Shown in pieces: positions 34,438 through 43,314 of a DNA stretch of 64,000 bases. The position numbers and the translations under genes were made by a program. Position 1 is the stretch's first letter, and each line of letters begins with the position of its first letter. Origin of the DNA: Candidatus Villigracilis adiacens (GTDB lineage Bacteria > Chloroflexota > Anaerolineae > Anaerolineales > Villigracilaceae). The stretch lies in assembly GCA_016703605.1 (NCBI GenBank), contig JADJBU010000002.1:124001-188000 (forward strand), read 5' to 3'. The notes under the pieces were generated by a model. It worked only from the letters and a program-made list of their open reading frames with translations. It was not told the DNA's origin and did not search any database.

Positions 34438-34448
34438 GTCGGCGTTAC
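34423..34448. repeat. 26-bp palindrome across the neuA stop
   Basis: GTAGCGCCGACTTAAGTCGG... centred on CTTAAG; the TAA stop at 34435-34437 lies at the centre. A close copy is at 49719-49746. Confidence 0.85.
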
Positions 34449-34461
34449 TCAAGGAGAAAAA

Positions 34462-35343
34462 ATGGCTCGTGAAATCAAATTTGGAAATCGAATGATGGGC
34501 GACGGTCATCCTGCATACGTCATTGCGGAGATCGGCATCAACCATAATGGCGACCTGGATATTGCGAAAAGAATCATCGACGGCGCGGTTCACGCTGGCG
34601 CGGACGCGGTCAAATTCCAGAAGCGTACGCCGGAAGTAAGCACGCCGCTCGAACAGCAAAAAGTGATGCGCGAAACGCCGTGGGGTTACATCACCTACCT
34701 GGATTATCGTTACAAGGTTGAATTCAACGAAGAGCAGTACCGCGAGATCGACCGCTACTGCAAAGAAAAAGGCATCGATTGGATGGTCTCTGTTTGGGAT
34801 GAACCCGCAGTGGACTTTATGGAAAAGTTCGATACGCCAGCGTATAAAGTGCCTTCCGCTTCTTTGACCGACCATAATCTTTTGAAATATGTCCGCCAGA
34901 CCGGCAAGCCCATTATCATTTCCACGGGCATGTCTACCATGGAGCAGATCCACAAGGGCGTGAATGCCGTCGGTGAAGATAACCTCGTCATCATGCACTG
35001 CACCAGCACCTATCCGTGCGAGCCGGAAGAACTTAATCTCAAGATGATCGAAACCCTGCGCAATGAATTTCCGAAGAATCCCATCGGCTATTCCGGTCAT
35101 GAAGTGGGTCTCGTCCCTTCGGCGGTTGCCGTCGCTTTAGGCGCTTGCTCGGTGGAACGCCATATGACTCTCGACCGCGCCATGTGGGGCAGCGACCAGG
35201 CGGCTTCGGTGGAACCGGGCGGTTTTGAACGCCTCGTCAAATACATCCGCGTCACCGAAGCAGGCATGGGCGATGGCGTGAAGCGTGTGTATGAATCCGA
35301 AAAGGGTTCAATGAAGAAACTGCGCCGGGTGGTTAACGAATAA
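34462..35343 (+). CDS. neuB: N-acetylneuraminate synthase family protein, lacking the SAF domain
   Basis: Condenses phosphoenolpyruvate with a hexosamine-type sugar to make a nonulosonic (sialic-acid-like) acid. The TIM-barrel motifs are clear: YVIAEIGINHNGDLDIAKR, DAVKFQKR, STGMSTMEQI, HCTSTYPCEPEELNL, GYSGHEVG and ACSVERHMTLDR. At 293 residues it stops after KKLRRVVNE and lacks the C-terminal antifreeze-like (SAF) domain of about 60 residues found in canonical NeuB/PseI/LegI, so it may be a short natural variant or a truncated gene; a hairpin starts three bases after the stop. AAGGAG precedes the ATG. Confidence 0.9.
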   Translation: MAREIKFGNRMMGDGHPAYVIAEIGINHNGDLDIAKRIIDGAVHAGADAVKFQKRTPEVSTPLEQQKVMRETPWGYITYLDYRYKVEFNEEQYREIDRYCKEKGIDWMVSVWDEPAVDFMEKFDTPAYKVPSASLTDHNLLKYVRQTGKPIIISTGMSTMEQIHKGVNAVGEDNLVIMHCTSTYPCEPEELNLKMIETLRNEFPKNPIGYSGHEVGLVPSAVAVALGACSVERHMTLDRAMWGSDQAASVEPGGFERLVKYIRVTEAGMGDGVKRVYESEKGSMKKLRRVVNE

Positions 35344-35346
35344 AAC

Positions 35347-35386
35347 GGTTACAGGTTGAAGGTTGGTTAACCTGCAACCTGTAACC
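35347..35386. repeat. 40-bp hairpin of repeated GGTT/AACC words
   Basis: Arms GGTTACAGGTT and AACCTGTAACC with an inner AGGTT/AACCT stem, right after neuB. Confidence 0.8.
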
Positions 35387-35416
35387 TTCAACATTAAACC
35401 TTCAAACTTGAAACCC

Positions 35417-36262
35417 ATGAAAATCCTCCGCCGCACTCTGCGCCCTTACGGCAAAACCGCCCAAGCCATCTGGCGCTGGAAGCGGTTTTCTTTTAACGAT
35501 GCACCGCCCATCTTCGCCAACTCCAAGCCGAAGAGCGGGTCGCATTTGTTGTTGCAGGTGATGAATGGGTTCACCAGAGTCATGCCGTATAAGTATGTGG
35601 ATGCCGACCCGGTGCGGACGATTGAGAAAGACGGAAGAAGAAAGACGAAAGAAGAAGTGCTGGATGAGCTGAAACATGTGCCAGCGGGAGTCATCGGCTG
35701 GGGCTATGTGGATGCCACTGAAGAAAACGCCTCTTTCCTGACCTCGGACGGGCGTGTCAACTTTTTCATTTATCGCGACCCAAGGGATATGCTCGTCTCA
35801 CAAGTCTTCTTCGCCACCGATATGCACGAAGAGCATGGGATGCACGACTACTACAACTCCCTGCCTGATTTTGCAGCAAGACTCAATGTTGCCATCACCG
35901 GCATTGACCGGGACGGATTGAAAATGGTCAGCGTCAAACAGCGTTACGAAGGCGTCTTCGACTGGCTAAAACAAAAGAATACGATGTGCATCCGCTTTGA
36001 GGGTCTCATCAACAACCGCGATGCAACTCTGATGTCCATGCTGGATGAAGTGGAAAGCACGGGTTATAAGATACCCACTTCACGTGAAAAGGCATTGTCA
36101 ATTTTGGTGGATGCCATTCAGCCGAAGAAGAGTCACACCTTCCGCTCGGGCAAAACCGGCGGTTGGACTCAGCACTTCACGGATGAACATAAGAAATTGT
36201 TTAAAGAGGTATCTGGAGATTTGCTGGTAAGGCTGGGATACGAGGCAAACAACGACTGGTAG
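35417..36262 (+). CDS. PAPS-dependent sulfotransferase
   Basis: A 281-residue cytosolic-type sulfotransferase. The 5'-phosphosulfate-binding loop is SKPKSGSHLLLQVMN, the 3'-phosphate-binding motif is FFIYRDPRDMLVSQ, and the RxGxxGxW signature appears near the end as FRSGKTGGWTQHF. It would transfer sulfate from PAPS to an acceptor, here probably a sugar since it sits between neuB and a capsule-type glycosyltransferase. PAPS can come from sat-cysC at 28781. The ATG at 35417 lies within a low-complexity spacer with no evident ribosome-binding site. Confidence 0.88.
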   Translation: MKILRRTLRPYGKTAQAIWRWKRFSFNDAPPIFANSKPKSGSHLLLQVMNGFTRVMPYKYVDADPVRTIEKDGRRKTKEEVLDELKHVPAGVIGWGYVDATEENASFLTSDGRVNFFIYRDPRDMLVSQVFFATDMHEEHGMHDYYNSLPDFAARLNVAITGIDRDGLKMVSVKQRYEGVFDWLKQKNTMCIRFEGLINNRDATLMSMLDEVESTGYKIPTSREKALSILVDAIQPKKSHTFRSGKTGGWTQHFTDEHKKLFKEVSGDLLVRLGYEANNDW

Positions 36263-36267
36263 ACTGG

Positions 36268-36311
36268 AATCGCCCGTTTTCCGCCAGTTCACAAGCGGAA
36301 AACGGGCGATT
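36268..36311. repeat. 44-bp palindrome
   Basis: Perfect 17-bp arms (AATCGCCCGTTTTCCGC at 36268-36284 and complement at 36295-36311) with a 10-nt loop, six bases after the sulfotransferase stop; no T run follows. Confidence 0.85.
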
Positions 36312-36332
36312 TCCACTTGAAAGGCGATTTTC

Positions 36333-37958
36333 ATGTTCAAAGATTTCTATACCCAGCGCCTCAAGCGCGGACTCGTCCGCAGGCTCAACAATCTCAAAAT
36401 TCAACGCGCGGCAAAACTTGTCGCCCGTCACTCGCCGCCCGCCGATGGCGCGCCCATCGTCTTCTTCAAAGCCTCCACCGGCATTGACGATCTTTCCTGG
36501 AACAGTGGCTTTCATTTATTGACCTCGTGGGCATTGCGTTTACAGGGCATCCCTGTGGCGTATTTTGCCTGTAATTCGGGTTTGAGCAAATGTGTGCTGG
36601 GTACGAACCGTGACAATCCGCAAAAAGAAATGCCGTGCAAGTCTTGTGTGATGCAGAACAAGGCGTTGTATAAAAACGTTGAAACGTTTGAACGTTCAAA
36701 TGTTTCAACGTCGAGCGTTAATTGGTTCGGTTTTCAACGTGACTCTGAGCTTGAAAATGCTGTTCGCGATCTAAACATCGATCAATTATCACGTTTCACG
36801 TTTCACGACCTCCCTCTCGGTCGGCTCTGCCTGCCCGCCCTGCGTTGGGTTCTGCGCATTCACCATTTGGAAGACGATGAGAACACGCGCTATCTTTTGC
36901 GGGAATATATTCTCTCCGCGTGGAATGTGGCGCGGAAGTTCTCGGACTTTCTCGATCAGACTCAGCCTCGGGCTGTTGTGGTCTTCAACGGACAGTTCTT
37001 TCCCGAAGCGACGGCGCGTTATCTCGCCCAAAAACGCGGACTGCGCGTCATCACCCACGAAGTCGGCTTGGAGCCTGCAACCGCCTACTTTACCGAAGGC
37101 GAAGCGACGGCCTATCCCATTCGCATTCCTGATGAGTTTGAATTGAACGATGCGCAAAACGCCAGGCTCGACGCCTATCTCGCCAGACGCTTTCAAGGCG
37201 ACTTTACGATGGCAGGCGTCAAATTCTGGGCGGATATGAAAGGACTCGACGAGTCTTTCTTGAAAAAAGCCGCCCAGTTCAAACAGATCGTGCCCATCTT
37301 TACCAACGTCATCTTCGATACCAGCCAGCCGCATGCCAACACGGTCTTTGAAGACATGTTCGACTGGCTGGATATGACGCTCGAAATCATCAAGGAGAAT
37401 CGCGATACGCTGTTCGTCATCCGCGCGCACCCGGACGAGACGCGGGTGAGAAAATCCAGCCGGGAAACGGTCGAGAGTTGGGCGACCAGGCACGAGGTCC
37501 AGAAAGAGCCGAATGTGGTCTTCATCGGCCCCAGGGAATCGCTCAGTTCCTATGAGTTGATCCAGAAGTCCAAATTCGTGATGGTCTATAACTCGACCAT
37601 TGGTCTTGAGGCTTCGATCATGGGGATGCCAGTGTTATGCGCGGGGAAGGCGCGATACACGCAGTATCCGACGGTCTTCTTCCCGCAGACGGTGGATGAA
37701 GCAGGAAGAAAGATGAAAGAATTTTTGGGTGCTGATGCGATCGCAGCGCCCGCCGAATTCAAACGCAATGCGCGGAGATTTTTGTATTACCAGTTGTATC
37801 GCACGTCCCTGCCGTTCGGTGATTTTCTCGAACCGTCGGTGCGGACAACGCAAACGAGGTTGAAGATATTCCGGCTGGGCGATCTATTGAATGCGCCTTC
37901 GATCAAAGTGATCCTGGACGGCATCCTCGCCGGGGATGAATTTCTTTTGATGGAATGA
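36333..37958 (+). CDS. capsule polysaccharide biosynthesis-type glycosyltransferase
   Basis: A 541-residue soluble protein. The second half resembles KpsS/KpsC-like and CDP-glycerol transferase-like GT-B proteins: VIRAHPDETR, then YELIQKSKFVMVYNSTIGLEASIMGMPVLCAG, the usual acceptor/donor loop pattern. The N-terminal half has four cysteines (PCKSCVMQNK and others) of unknown role. Residues about 116-127 (NVETFERSNVST) are written by a 34-bp palindrome and look inserted. Last gene of the putative sulfated nonulosonate block; the transferred sugar is unknown. Confidence 0.75.
   Translation: MFKDFYTQRLKRGLVRRLNNLKIQRAAKLVARHSPPADGAPIVFFKASTGIDDLSWNSGFHLLTSWALRLQGIPVAYFACNSGLSKCVLGTNRDNPQKEMPCKSCVMQNKALYKNVETFERSNVSTSSVNWFGFQRDSELENAVRDLNIDQLSRFTFHDLPLGRLCLPALRWVLRIHHLEDDENTRYLLREYILSAWNVARKFSDFLDQTQPRAVVVFNGQFFPEATARYLAQKRGLRVITHEVGLEPATAYFTEGEATAYPIRIPDEFELNDAQNARLDAYLARRFQGDFTMAGVKFWADMKGLDESFLKKAAQFKQIVPIFTNVIFDTSQPHANTVFEDMFDWLDMTLEIIKENRDTLFVIRAHPDETRVRKSSRETVESWATRHEVQKEPNVVFIGPRESLSSYELIQKSKFVMVYNSTIGLEASIMGMPVLCAGKARYTQYPTVFFPQTVDEAGRKMKEFLGADAIAAPAEFKRNARRFLYYQLYRTSLPFGDFLEPSVRTTQTRLKIFRLGDLLNAPSIKVILDGILAGDEFLLME
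36677..36710 (+). repeat. in-frame 34-bp palindrome inside glycosyltransferase
   Basis: CGTTGAAACGTTTGAACG followed by its near-perfect complement (one mismatched pair), within the reading frame; a related phrase ACGTTTCACGTTTCACG follows at 36793. Confidence 0.82.
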
Positions 37959-37974
37959 GCGCATTATATCCGCC

Positions 37975-38058
37975 ATTGATCTTGCCCCATTTGAGAAGGA
38001 AGAATACTGTTACCTCACCACCCGCGGACGCGTGACCGGCAACCCGCCCTGCGTCTGA
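37975..38058 (+). pseudogene. fragment of a deazaflavin-dependent nitroreductase-like gene
   Basis: The spacer encodes IDLAPFEKEEYCYLTTRGRV followed by TGNPPCV and a stop. The word YCYLTTxGRxTGxP is the N-terminal signature of the F420/deazaflavin-dependent nitroreductase (DUF385) family, whose members continue with HxVEIWF for over 100 residues. Nothing further is present, so this is probably a decayed remnant. Confidence 0.55.
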
Positions 38059-38140
38059 AACTTGACGCCTGACACCCAACTATTCCCTATTCCCCAATCC
38101 CCATCCTCCATTACAATCCCCCCACAAGGAGACCGACAAC

Positions 38141-39475
38141 ATGGGCGTCATGATGCAAACCTTCTACTGGGACTGTCCCAAGGAAGACGGCAAAGAATTC
38201 GGATGGTGGAACTATATCACCCGCGAGATACCGGGGCTGGTAAAGGCGGGATTCACCTCGCTCTGGCTGCCGCCCGTCCATAAAGCCGCGAATCTCTTCG
38301 GACCTTCGATGGGCTACGACCCCTACGACTATTACGACCTCGGAGAGTTCGACCAGAAGGGAAGCGTCCCGACCTGGTTTGGCACGCGCCCAGAGTTGGA
38401 CCAACTCATTGAAAGCGCCCACAGGCACGGGCTGAGTCTGATCGCGGATATGGTCCTCAACCACAACTCCGGCGCAGACTCGCAGGAGGTCAACCCCATC
38501 ACCGGGGGTTCGCGCTGGACCGTCTTCAACCCCAAAAGCGGACGCTTCGTTCGCAACTGGGAATCCTTCCACCCCAGCATGTATGAATCATGGGACGAGA
38601 TGACCTTTGGCGACATGCCCGATCTTTCGCACCGCAACCCCTACGTCTATGGCGAACTGCTCAAACTTGCGCGCTGGCTGATCGAAGAGGTTGGCTTTGA
38701 CGGTTTTCGTTACGACTTCGTCAAAGGCTTCGCGGCGAATACGGTCACAGCCATTCAGGAATATCGCTACATGAAGAACGGCGTTCATCACAAACCCTTC
38801 GGCGTCGCGGAATATTGGGATAACACATCCAACACCCTGCATTGGGTCAATGAAGCCAACGAAGCCAACTACAACCCGGTGGACGCCTTCGACTTCCCCC
38901 TGCGCGAACTGCTCAAAGGCTTGTGCGACTCGTACGGCTTTAGTTTGAAGAACCTCGTCCTCGGCGACTCGATCCTCAAAGCCCAGCCGCAGACCACCGT
39001 CACCTTCGTCGAGAACCACGACCTGCGCGACGAGGGGCGTCCCATCGCCAACGACAAACTGCTCGCCTATTCCTACATCCTCGCGCATGAGGGCTATCCC
39101 TGCGTCTTCTGGAAGGATTACTTCAACCACAACCTCGCCCTGCGCGATACGCCCAACGGCATAGACGCCCTCGTCTCCGCGCATCAAAAACACGCCGGCG
39201 GCGATACCCACGTCCTGCACCTGACCGACGACCTCTACATCATGCAGCGCGGCGGATTCGACTCCCAACGCGGCTTGGTCTACGTCCTCAACAACCGCGG
39301 CGACGACTGGCGCGGAGCCTGGGTGGATACCAAATGGACAAACGCCTCTTTCTCACCCGTTGCCTGGTGGGGCAAACATGACCTTTCCCGCCCTGCCGAC
39401 CAATCCACCGGCCCCGACGGCCGCGCCCAATTCTTCGCCCCCGCCCGCGGCTACGCTGTGTACGCGTTGAAATAA
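38141..39475 (+). CDS. alpha-amylase (GH13)
   Basis: A 444-residue GH13 enzyme without a signal peptide, so a cytoplasmic alpha-glucan hydrolase. The four GH13 regions are visible: DMVLNHNSGA (I), GFDGFRYDFVKGF with the nucleophile Asp (II), FGVAEYW with the acid/base Glu (III), and TFVENHDLRDEG with the third Asp (IV). The C-terminal beta domain (VLNNRGDDWRGAWVDTKW) is as in bacterial cytoplasmic amylases. AAGGAG precedes the ATG. The role is likely glycogen or maltodextrin turnover. Confidence 0.92.
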   Translation: MGVMMQTFYWDCPKEDGKEFGWWNYITREIPGLVKAGFTSLWLPPVHKAANLFGPSMGYDPYDYYDLGEFDQKGSVPTWFGTRPELDQLIESAHRHGLSLIADMVLNHNSGADSQEVNPITGGSRWTVFNPKSGRFVRNWESFHPSMYESWDEMTFGDMPDLSHRNPYVYGELLKLARWLIEEVGFDGFRYDFVKGFAANTVTAIQEYRYMKNGVHHKPFGVAEYWDNTSNTLHWVNEANEANYNPVDAFDFPLRELLKGLCDSYGFSLKNLVLGDSILKAQPQTTVTFVENHDLRDEGRPIANDKLLAYSYILAHEGYPCVFWKDYFNHNLALRDTPNGIDALVSAHQKHAGGDTHVLHLTDDLYIMQRGGFDSQRGLVYVLNNRGDDWRGAWVDTKWTNASFSPVAWWGKHDLSRPADQSTGPDGRAQFFAPARGYAVYALK

Positions 39476-39543
39476 CCGATCACAATCGGGTCGCTCGTTT
39501 CCAAAACGCCCGTAGATATTTCTGGAAAACTGAAACTTCCGCC

Positions 39544-40785
39544 ATGCCCAACTTTATTCATTCCACTGCAGATACCATCCGTAAATTTCCCCGCGCCTTC
39601 TGGGTGATCGTGATCACGAGCTTTATCGACAGCATCGGCTCGACGATTCTGCATCCGTTCTTTGCGCTGTACGTCACCCATAAATTCAACGTCGGCATGA
39701 CCGAGGCAGGCTTGATCCTCGCCACGAACTCCGTCGCCGGGCTGGTCGGCAGCGCCATCGGCGGCGCAATGGCAGACAGGTTCGGGCGGCGCGGCATCAT
39801 CCTGTTCGGGCTGGTGATCAGCGCGCTTTCAAGTTTAAGTCTCGGCTTTGTAACCGAATATTCGCTCTTCTACGGCGCGTCAATACTCGTTGGGCTGCTC
39901 GGAAGCGCCGCCTTCCCCGCCCACCAGGCCATGGTCGCAGATATCCTGCCTCCCGAGGTGCGTTCCGAAGGATTCGGCATTTTGCGCGTGGCGGCAAACT
40001 TCGCATGGATCATCGGTCCCATGATCGGCGGTTTCCTTGCCGCATACGACTATCTCTACCTCTTTTTGAGCGACGCGGTCATCAGCGTGCTTACCTTCTT
40101 CATCGTCTTTCGTTTGATCCCCGAAACCAAGCCCCAGCCCAAAGAGCAGCACGACGGGCAGGAATCCTTTTGGCAAACCCTGCGCGGATACGGCGTGGCG
40201 CTGGCAGACCGCCCCTACCTGGCGTTTATCGTCGCTTCGATATTAATGATCGTCGTCTACCAGCAGATGTACAACACGCTCTCGGTCTATTTGCGCGACG
40301 TTCACCAGGTTGACCCGCAGAACTACGGCATAGTCATGTCCAGCAGCGCGGTGACGGTGGTGCTCTTCCAGTTTTGGGTGACGCGCATCACCCGGCGTTA
40401 TCCGCCATTTCTGATGATGGCTGCCGCAACATTCTTCTACATGATCGGTTTTACCATGTATGGCTTCGTCGCCACCGTCCCGTTGTTTGTGCTGGCGATG
40501 GTCATCATCACCGTTGGCGAGATGATCGGTATGCCCACCAGCAACGCGCTGGCGGCGGCATTCGCCCCCGAGGAAATGCGCGCGCGTTACATGGCGGTCT
40601 TCGGTCTGACGTGGACCATCCCCGCCATGATTGGTCCGCTGGCGGGCGGCTTGATCTTCGACAACTTCAACCCCAACTACATCTGGTACATCGGCGGCGT
40701 GTTGTGCGTGATCGCCATGCTGGCGTTTTACTTCCTGCACCTGCGGCTGGGCGGGCGCGAACGCTTTCGATCTGCCGACCGTTAA
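39544..40785 (+). CDS. MFS transporter
   Basis: A 413-residue, 12-helix permease with the loop-2/3 motif GGAMADRFGRRGIILFGL and a second-half pair in degenerate form. It resembles multidrug-efflux MFS members such as MdtG, but the substrate is not indicated. It starts 68 bp after the amylase stop with no clear ribosome-binding site. Confidence 0.83.
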   Translation: MPNFIHSTADTIRKFPRAFWVIVITSFIDSIGSTILHPFFALYVTHKFNVGMTEAGLILATNSVAGLVGSAIGGAMADRFGRRGIILFGLVISALSSLSLGFVTEYSLFYGASILVGLLGSAAFPAHQAMVADILPPEVRSEGFGILRVAANFAWIIGPMIGGFLAAYDYLYLFLSDAVISVLTFFIVFRLIPETKPQPKEQHDGQESFWQTLRGYGVALADRPYLAFIVASILMIVVYQQMYNTLSVYLRDVHQVDPQNYGIVMSSSAVTVVLFQFWVTRITRRYPPFLMMAAATFFYMIGFTMYGFVATVPLFVLAMVIITVGEMIGMPTSNALAAAFAPEEMRARYMAVFGLTWTIPAMIGPLAGGLIFDNFNPNYIWYIGGVLCVIAMLAFYFLHLRLGGRERFRSADR

Positions 40786-40915
40786 AAAACGCCCGGCTCA
40801 CGCGCTGAGAGTTGAGCTTTTCTTGACTCTTTTATGCCGCGGAGAATCTTGAGAAAGCCCTGATTCATCTCTGTAGCTGCGGCTCTTTCAAATCGAAACC
40901 AACTATAATCCACCC

Positions 40916-41305
40916 ATGACGACCGGCTACCTATCCATCCACTTTTACGACGACCCCCTCGAAGCGCAATTCAACGAACCGCCCACGCTCGAAAAAGCGC
41001 CCCACTGCCCGGACAGTTTTATCTGGAACGACACAACCCATCGCATCACCGCCTCCCTCTCCGAATGGACTGATTTCTCCCGCCGCGGCAAAATGGCAAA
41101 TAATATGCGCCCCGCCCATGCCGCCACAGCCGCCACCCGCGGCTCGCTCAATGTGGGTCGCTACTACTTCCGCGTACAGGTGGAAGATGGACGCATCTTC
41201 GACATCTACTACGACCGCGCCATGAAAAACGTGGACGACCGCAAGGGTCAATGGTTTCTTTATAGAGAATTGGAAAAAGACAATGGATCAACAGCCGCAG
41301 GATAA
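40916..41305 (+). CDS. small conserved protein (DUF6504-like)
   Basis: A 129-residue soluble protein. The segment SRRGKMANNMRPAHAATAAT followed by GSLNVGRYYFRVQ and YYDRAMKNVDDRKGQWFLYREL resembles a conserved uncharacterised domain (DUF6504) that in other bacteria occurs alone or next to DNA polymerase Y-like genes. Function unknown. It overlaps the start of the CPBP protease gene by 23 bases. Confidence 0.7.
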   Translation: MTTGYLSIHFYDDPLEAQFNEPPTLEKAPHCPDSFIWNDTTHRITASLSEWTDFSRRGKMANNMRPAHAATAATRGSLNVGRYYFRVQVEDGRIFDIYYDRAMKNVDDRKGQWFLYRELEKDNGSTAAG

Positions 41306-42014
41306 TATCCACATCCCTCAACCGGACGCCGCGCCTCCCTCCCCGCCCAAGCCTGCTTCATGGACCGCAAACGATACCTGGCTCGGGCTGGGTCTGCTGC
41401 TGATCGCGCTGGCAGCGTATTTCGCCGCCGTCGCTCAATTCGCCGGGTCGAAGACCCTGAGCCTGTTCGTCATTGCCACCTTCGAATTCATTTTGCTGAT
41501 TCCCATTGCGGTCATCTTCGCCATCCGCAAGGTCGCATGGGTCGAACTCGGTCTGCGGCGATTCGACCGCAACGCCCTCGCCCTCGGCTGCGGATTACTC
41601 GTCGGTGTCTATATCCTCGTCATCATCAACAACCTGATCATGATGGCATTGGGGGTCGTCACCCAGGCAGACGTCATCATGGACATCCTCGGCGAGATCG
41701 ACTCCCCGCTGCTCTTTGCCTTCGTCACCGCCATCGCCGCCCCGGTAACGGAGGAACTCTTCTTCCGCGGCTTTCTCTTCAAAGGGTTTCGTGAAAAATA
41801 TGGCTGGGTCAACGCGCTGATGTTCAGCTCCATCATCTTTGCCCTTTTCCACGGGCAGATTGCCACCCTCATCCCCACCTTTTTGCTCGGAGCCTTGTTC
41901 GCCTACATCTACCAGCGCACCGAATCGGTACTCCCCGGCATGATCCTGCATTTCACCGTCAACGCCATGGGGGCGTGCGTCATCCTCGCCGCAAGCCAGT
42001 TCGGGTCCGTCTGA
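41283..42014 (+). CDS. CPBP family intramembrane metalloprotease
   Basis: A 243-residue membrane protein with a Pro-rich cytoplasmic N-terminus and about seven helices. The family motifs are APVTEELFFRGFLFKGF (EExxxR), FSSIIFALFHG (FxxxH) and MILHFTVNAMGA (HxxxN). Substrate unknown. Second CPBP-family member in the window; the two are not close copies. Confidence 0.88.
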   Translation: MDQQPQDNIHIPQPDAAPPSPPKPASWTANDTWLGLGLLLIALAAYFAAVAQFAGSKTLSLFVIATFEFILLIPIAVIFAIRKVAWVELGLRRFDRNALALGCGLLVGVYILVIINNLIMMALGVVTQADVIMDILGEIDSPLLFAFVTAIAAPVTEELFFRGFLFKGFREKYGWVNALMFSSIIFALFHGQIATLIPTFLLGALFAYIYQRTESVLPGMILHFTVNAMGACVILAASQFGSV

Positions 42015-42042
42015 CCGGCGTTTTAATGGACTTTGTTTCCCC

Positions 42043-43293
42043 TCACTCCCTCGTGATCAGCCGCGCCTGGTTGTCGTAGAAGAAATAATCCCATGCCCAG
42101 TTGAACATCACGATGATTCGGTTTCTAAAACCGATGATGCGGTAGATGTGCAGGAAGACCCAGATCATCCAGGCGATGAATCCGCTGAATGAGATGCCAA
42201 AGATTCTGGCAACGGCGGCATTTCGTCCGACCGTGGCGAGCAGACCGGGGTCTTTGTAGTGGAACGCCCTCGGTTCCTTCCCCTCCATCATTAATTTTAT
42301 ATTCTTCGCCGCAGCCCCGCCCTGCTGGATCGCCACCGTCGAGAGCATCGGCAGGGGTTGACCGTCTCCATTGGGGAGGAAAGCGGCGTCACCGATGACA
42401 AAGGCTTCAGGAAACAGCGGCAGGCTCAACGTCGGTTCGATGCGGACTCTTCCCATCCCGGCTTTCTCTGCGGGCAGTGATTCGACGATCTCGGCGGCCT
42501 TTGCGCCAGCCGTCCAGATCAGCGTTTGGGTTTCGATGGTCGCGCCGTCCGCCAGAGTCACGCGCTGACCGTTGAAATCCGCCATCTTTGTATGCAGGCG
42601 CACATCCACATTTTTGTTTTTCAACAGGCGCAGGGTTGCCTTGCGCAGTTCGTCGGGATAGGCGGCGATGAGATTCGCGCCCGCCTCCACCAAGATCACC
42701 CGCGCGTCTCCGAGATTCAATCGCGGATAATCCTTGCGCATGACGTGGGCGATCAACTCTGAGAGCGCGCCCGCGGTTTCCACGCCGGTGGGTCCGCCGC
42801 CCACGATGACGAAGGTGAGCATGGCTTTGCGTTTTTCGGGGTCGGCTTCGTGGCTGGCGTTTTCGAACATCGAAAGCAGATGGTTGCGGGTTGCCACCGC
42901 GGTCGCGACATCCTTCAACTGCAAGCCGTATTTTTCGAGCGTATCGAACCCGAAGAAGTTCGTGCGCGCGCCCGCGGCAATGACGAGATAGTCGTAGGCG
43001 ATGACCGAACCGTCCATTTTGATGAATTTTTCTTCGAGGTTGATCCCGGTCACTTCGCCCATTTGGAAGGTCAGGTTTTTCTGCCTGCGAAAAATCGAGC
43101 GGACGGGGTAGGCGATCTGCGAAGGCAGCAAGCCCGCAATGGCGACCTGATACAAGAGCGGCTGGAAGAGATGGTGGTTGGTCTTGTCGATCAGCGTGAT
43201 GCGCGCCGGGGCTTTGGCAAGTCTGCGCGCGGTTTCGAGACCGGCAAATCCCGCGCCGATGATGACGATGTGGGGCTTCGGTTTGATGTTCAT
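42043..43293 (-). CDS. ndh: type II NADH dehydrogenase
   Basis: A 416-residue flavoprotein that passes electrons from NADH to quinone without pumping protons. It has the FAD motif IVIIGAGFAGLETARRLAK, the NADH motif FVIVGGGPTGVETAGALSEL, the quinone-site-associated LSTVAIQQGGAAAKNI, and a C-terminal amphipathic/hydrophobic membrane-anchoring region (SGFIAWMIWVFLHIYRIIGF). Upstream, 22 bp before the start codon, begins a perfect 33-bp palindrome. Confidence 0.93.
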   Translation of the reverse strand: MNIKPKPHIVIIGAGFAGLETARRLAKAPARITLIDKTNHHLFQPLLYQVAIAGLLPSQIAYPVRSIFRRQKNLTFQMGEVTGINLEEKFIKMDGSVIAYDYLVIAAGARTNFFGFDTLEKYGLQLKDVATAVATRNHLLSMFENASHEADPEKRKAMLTFVIVGGGPTGVETAGALSELIAHVMRKDYPRLNLGDARVILVEAGANLIAAYPDELRKATLRLLKNKNVDVRLHTKMADFNGQRVTLADGATIETQTLIWTAGAKAAEIVESLPAEKAGMGRVRIEPTLSLPLFPEAFVIGDAAFLPNGDGQPLPMLSTVAIQQGGAAAKNIKLMMEGKEPRAFHYKDPGLLATVGRNAAVARIFGISFSGFIAWMIWVFLHIYRIIGFRNRIIVMFNWAWDYFFYDNQARLITRE

Positions 43294-43314
43294 GGTTTCC
43301 TCTGGTTGGCGGTC

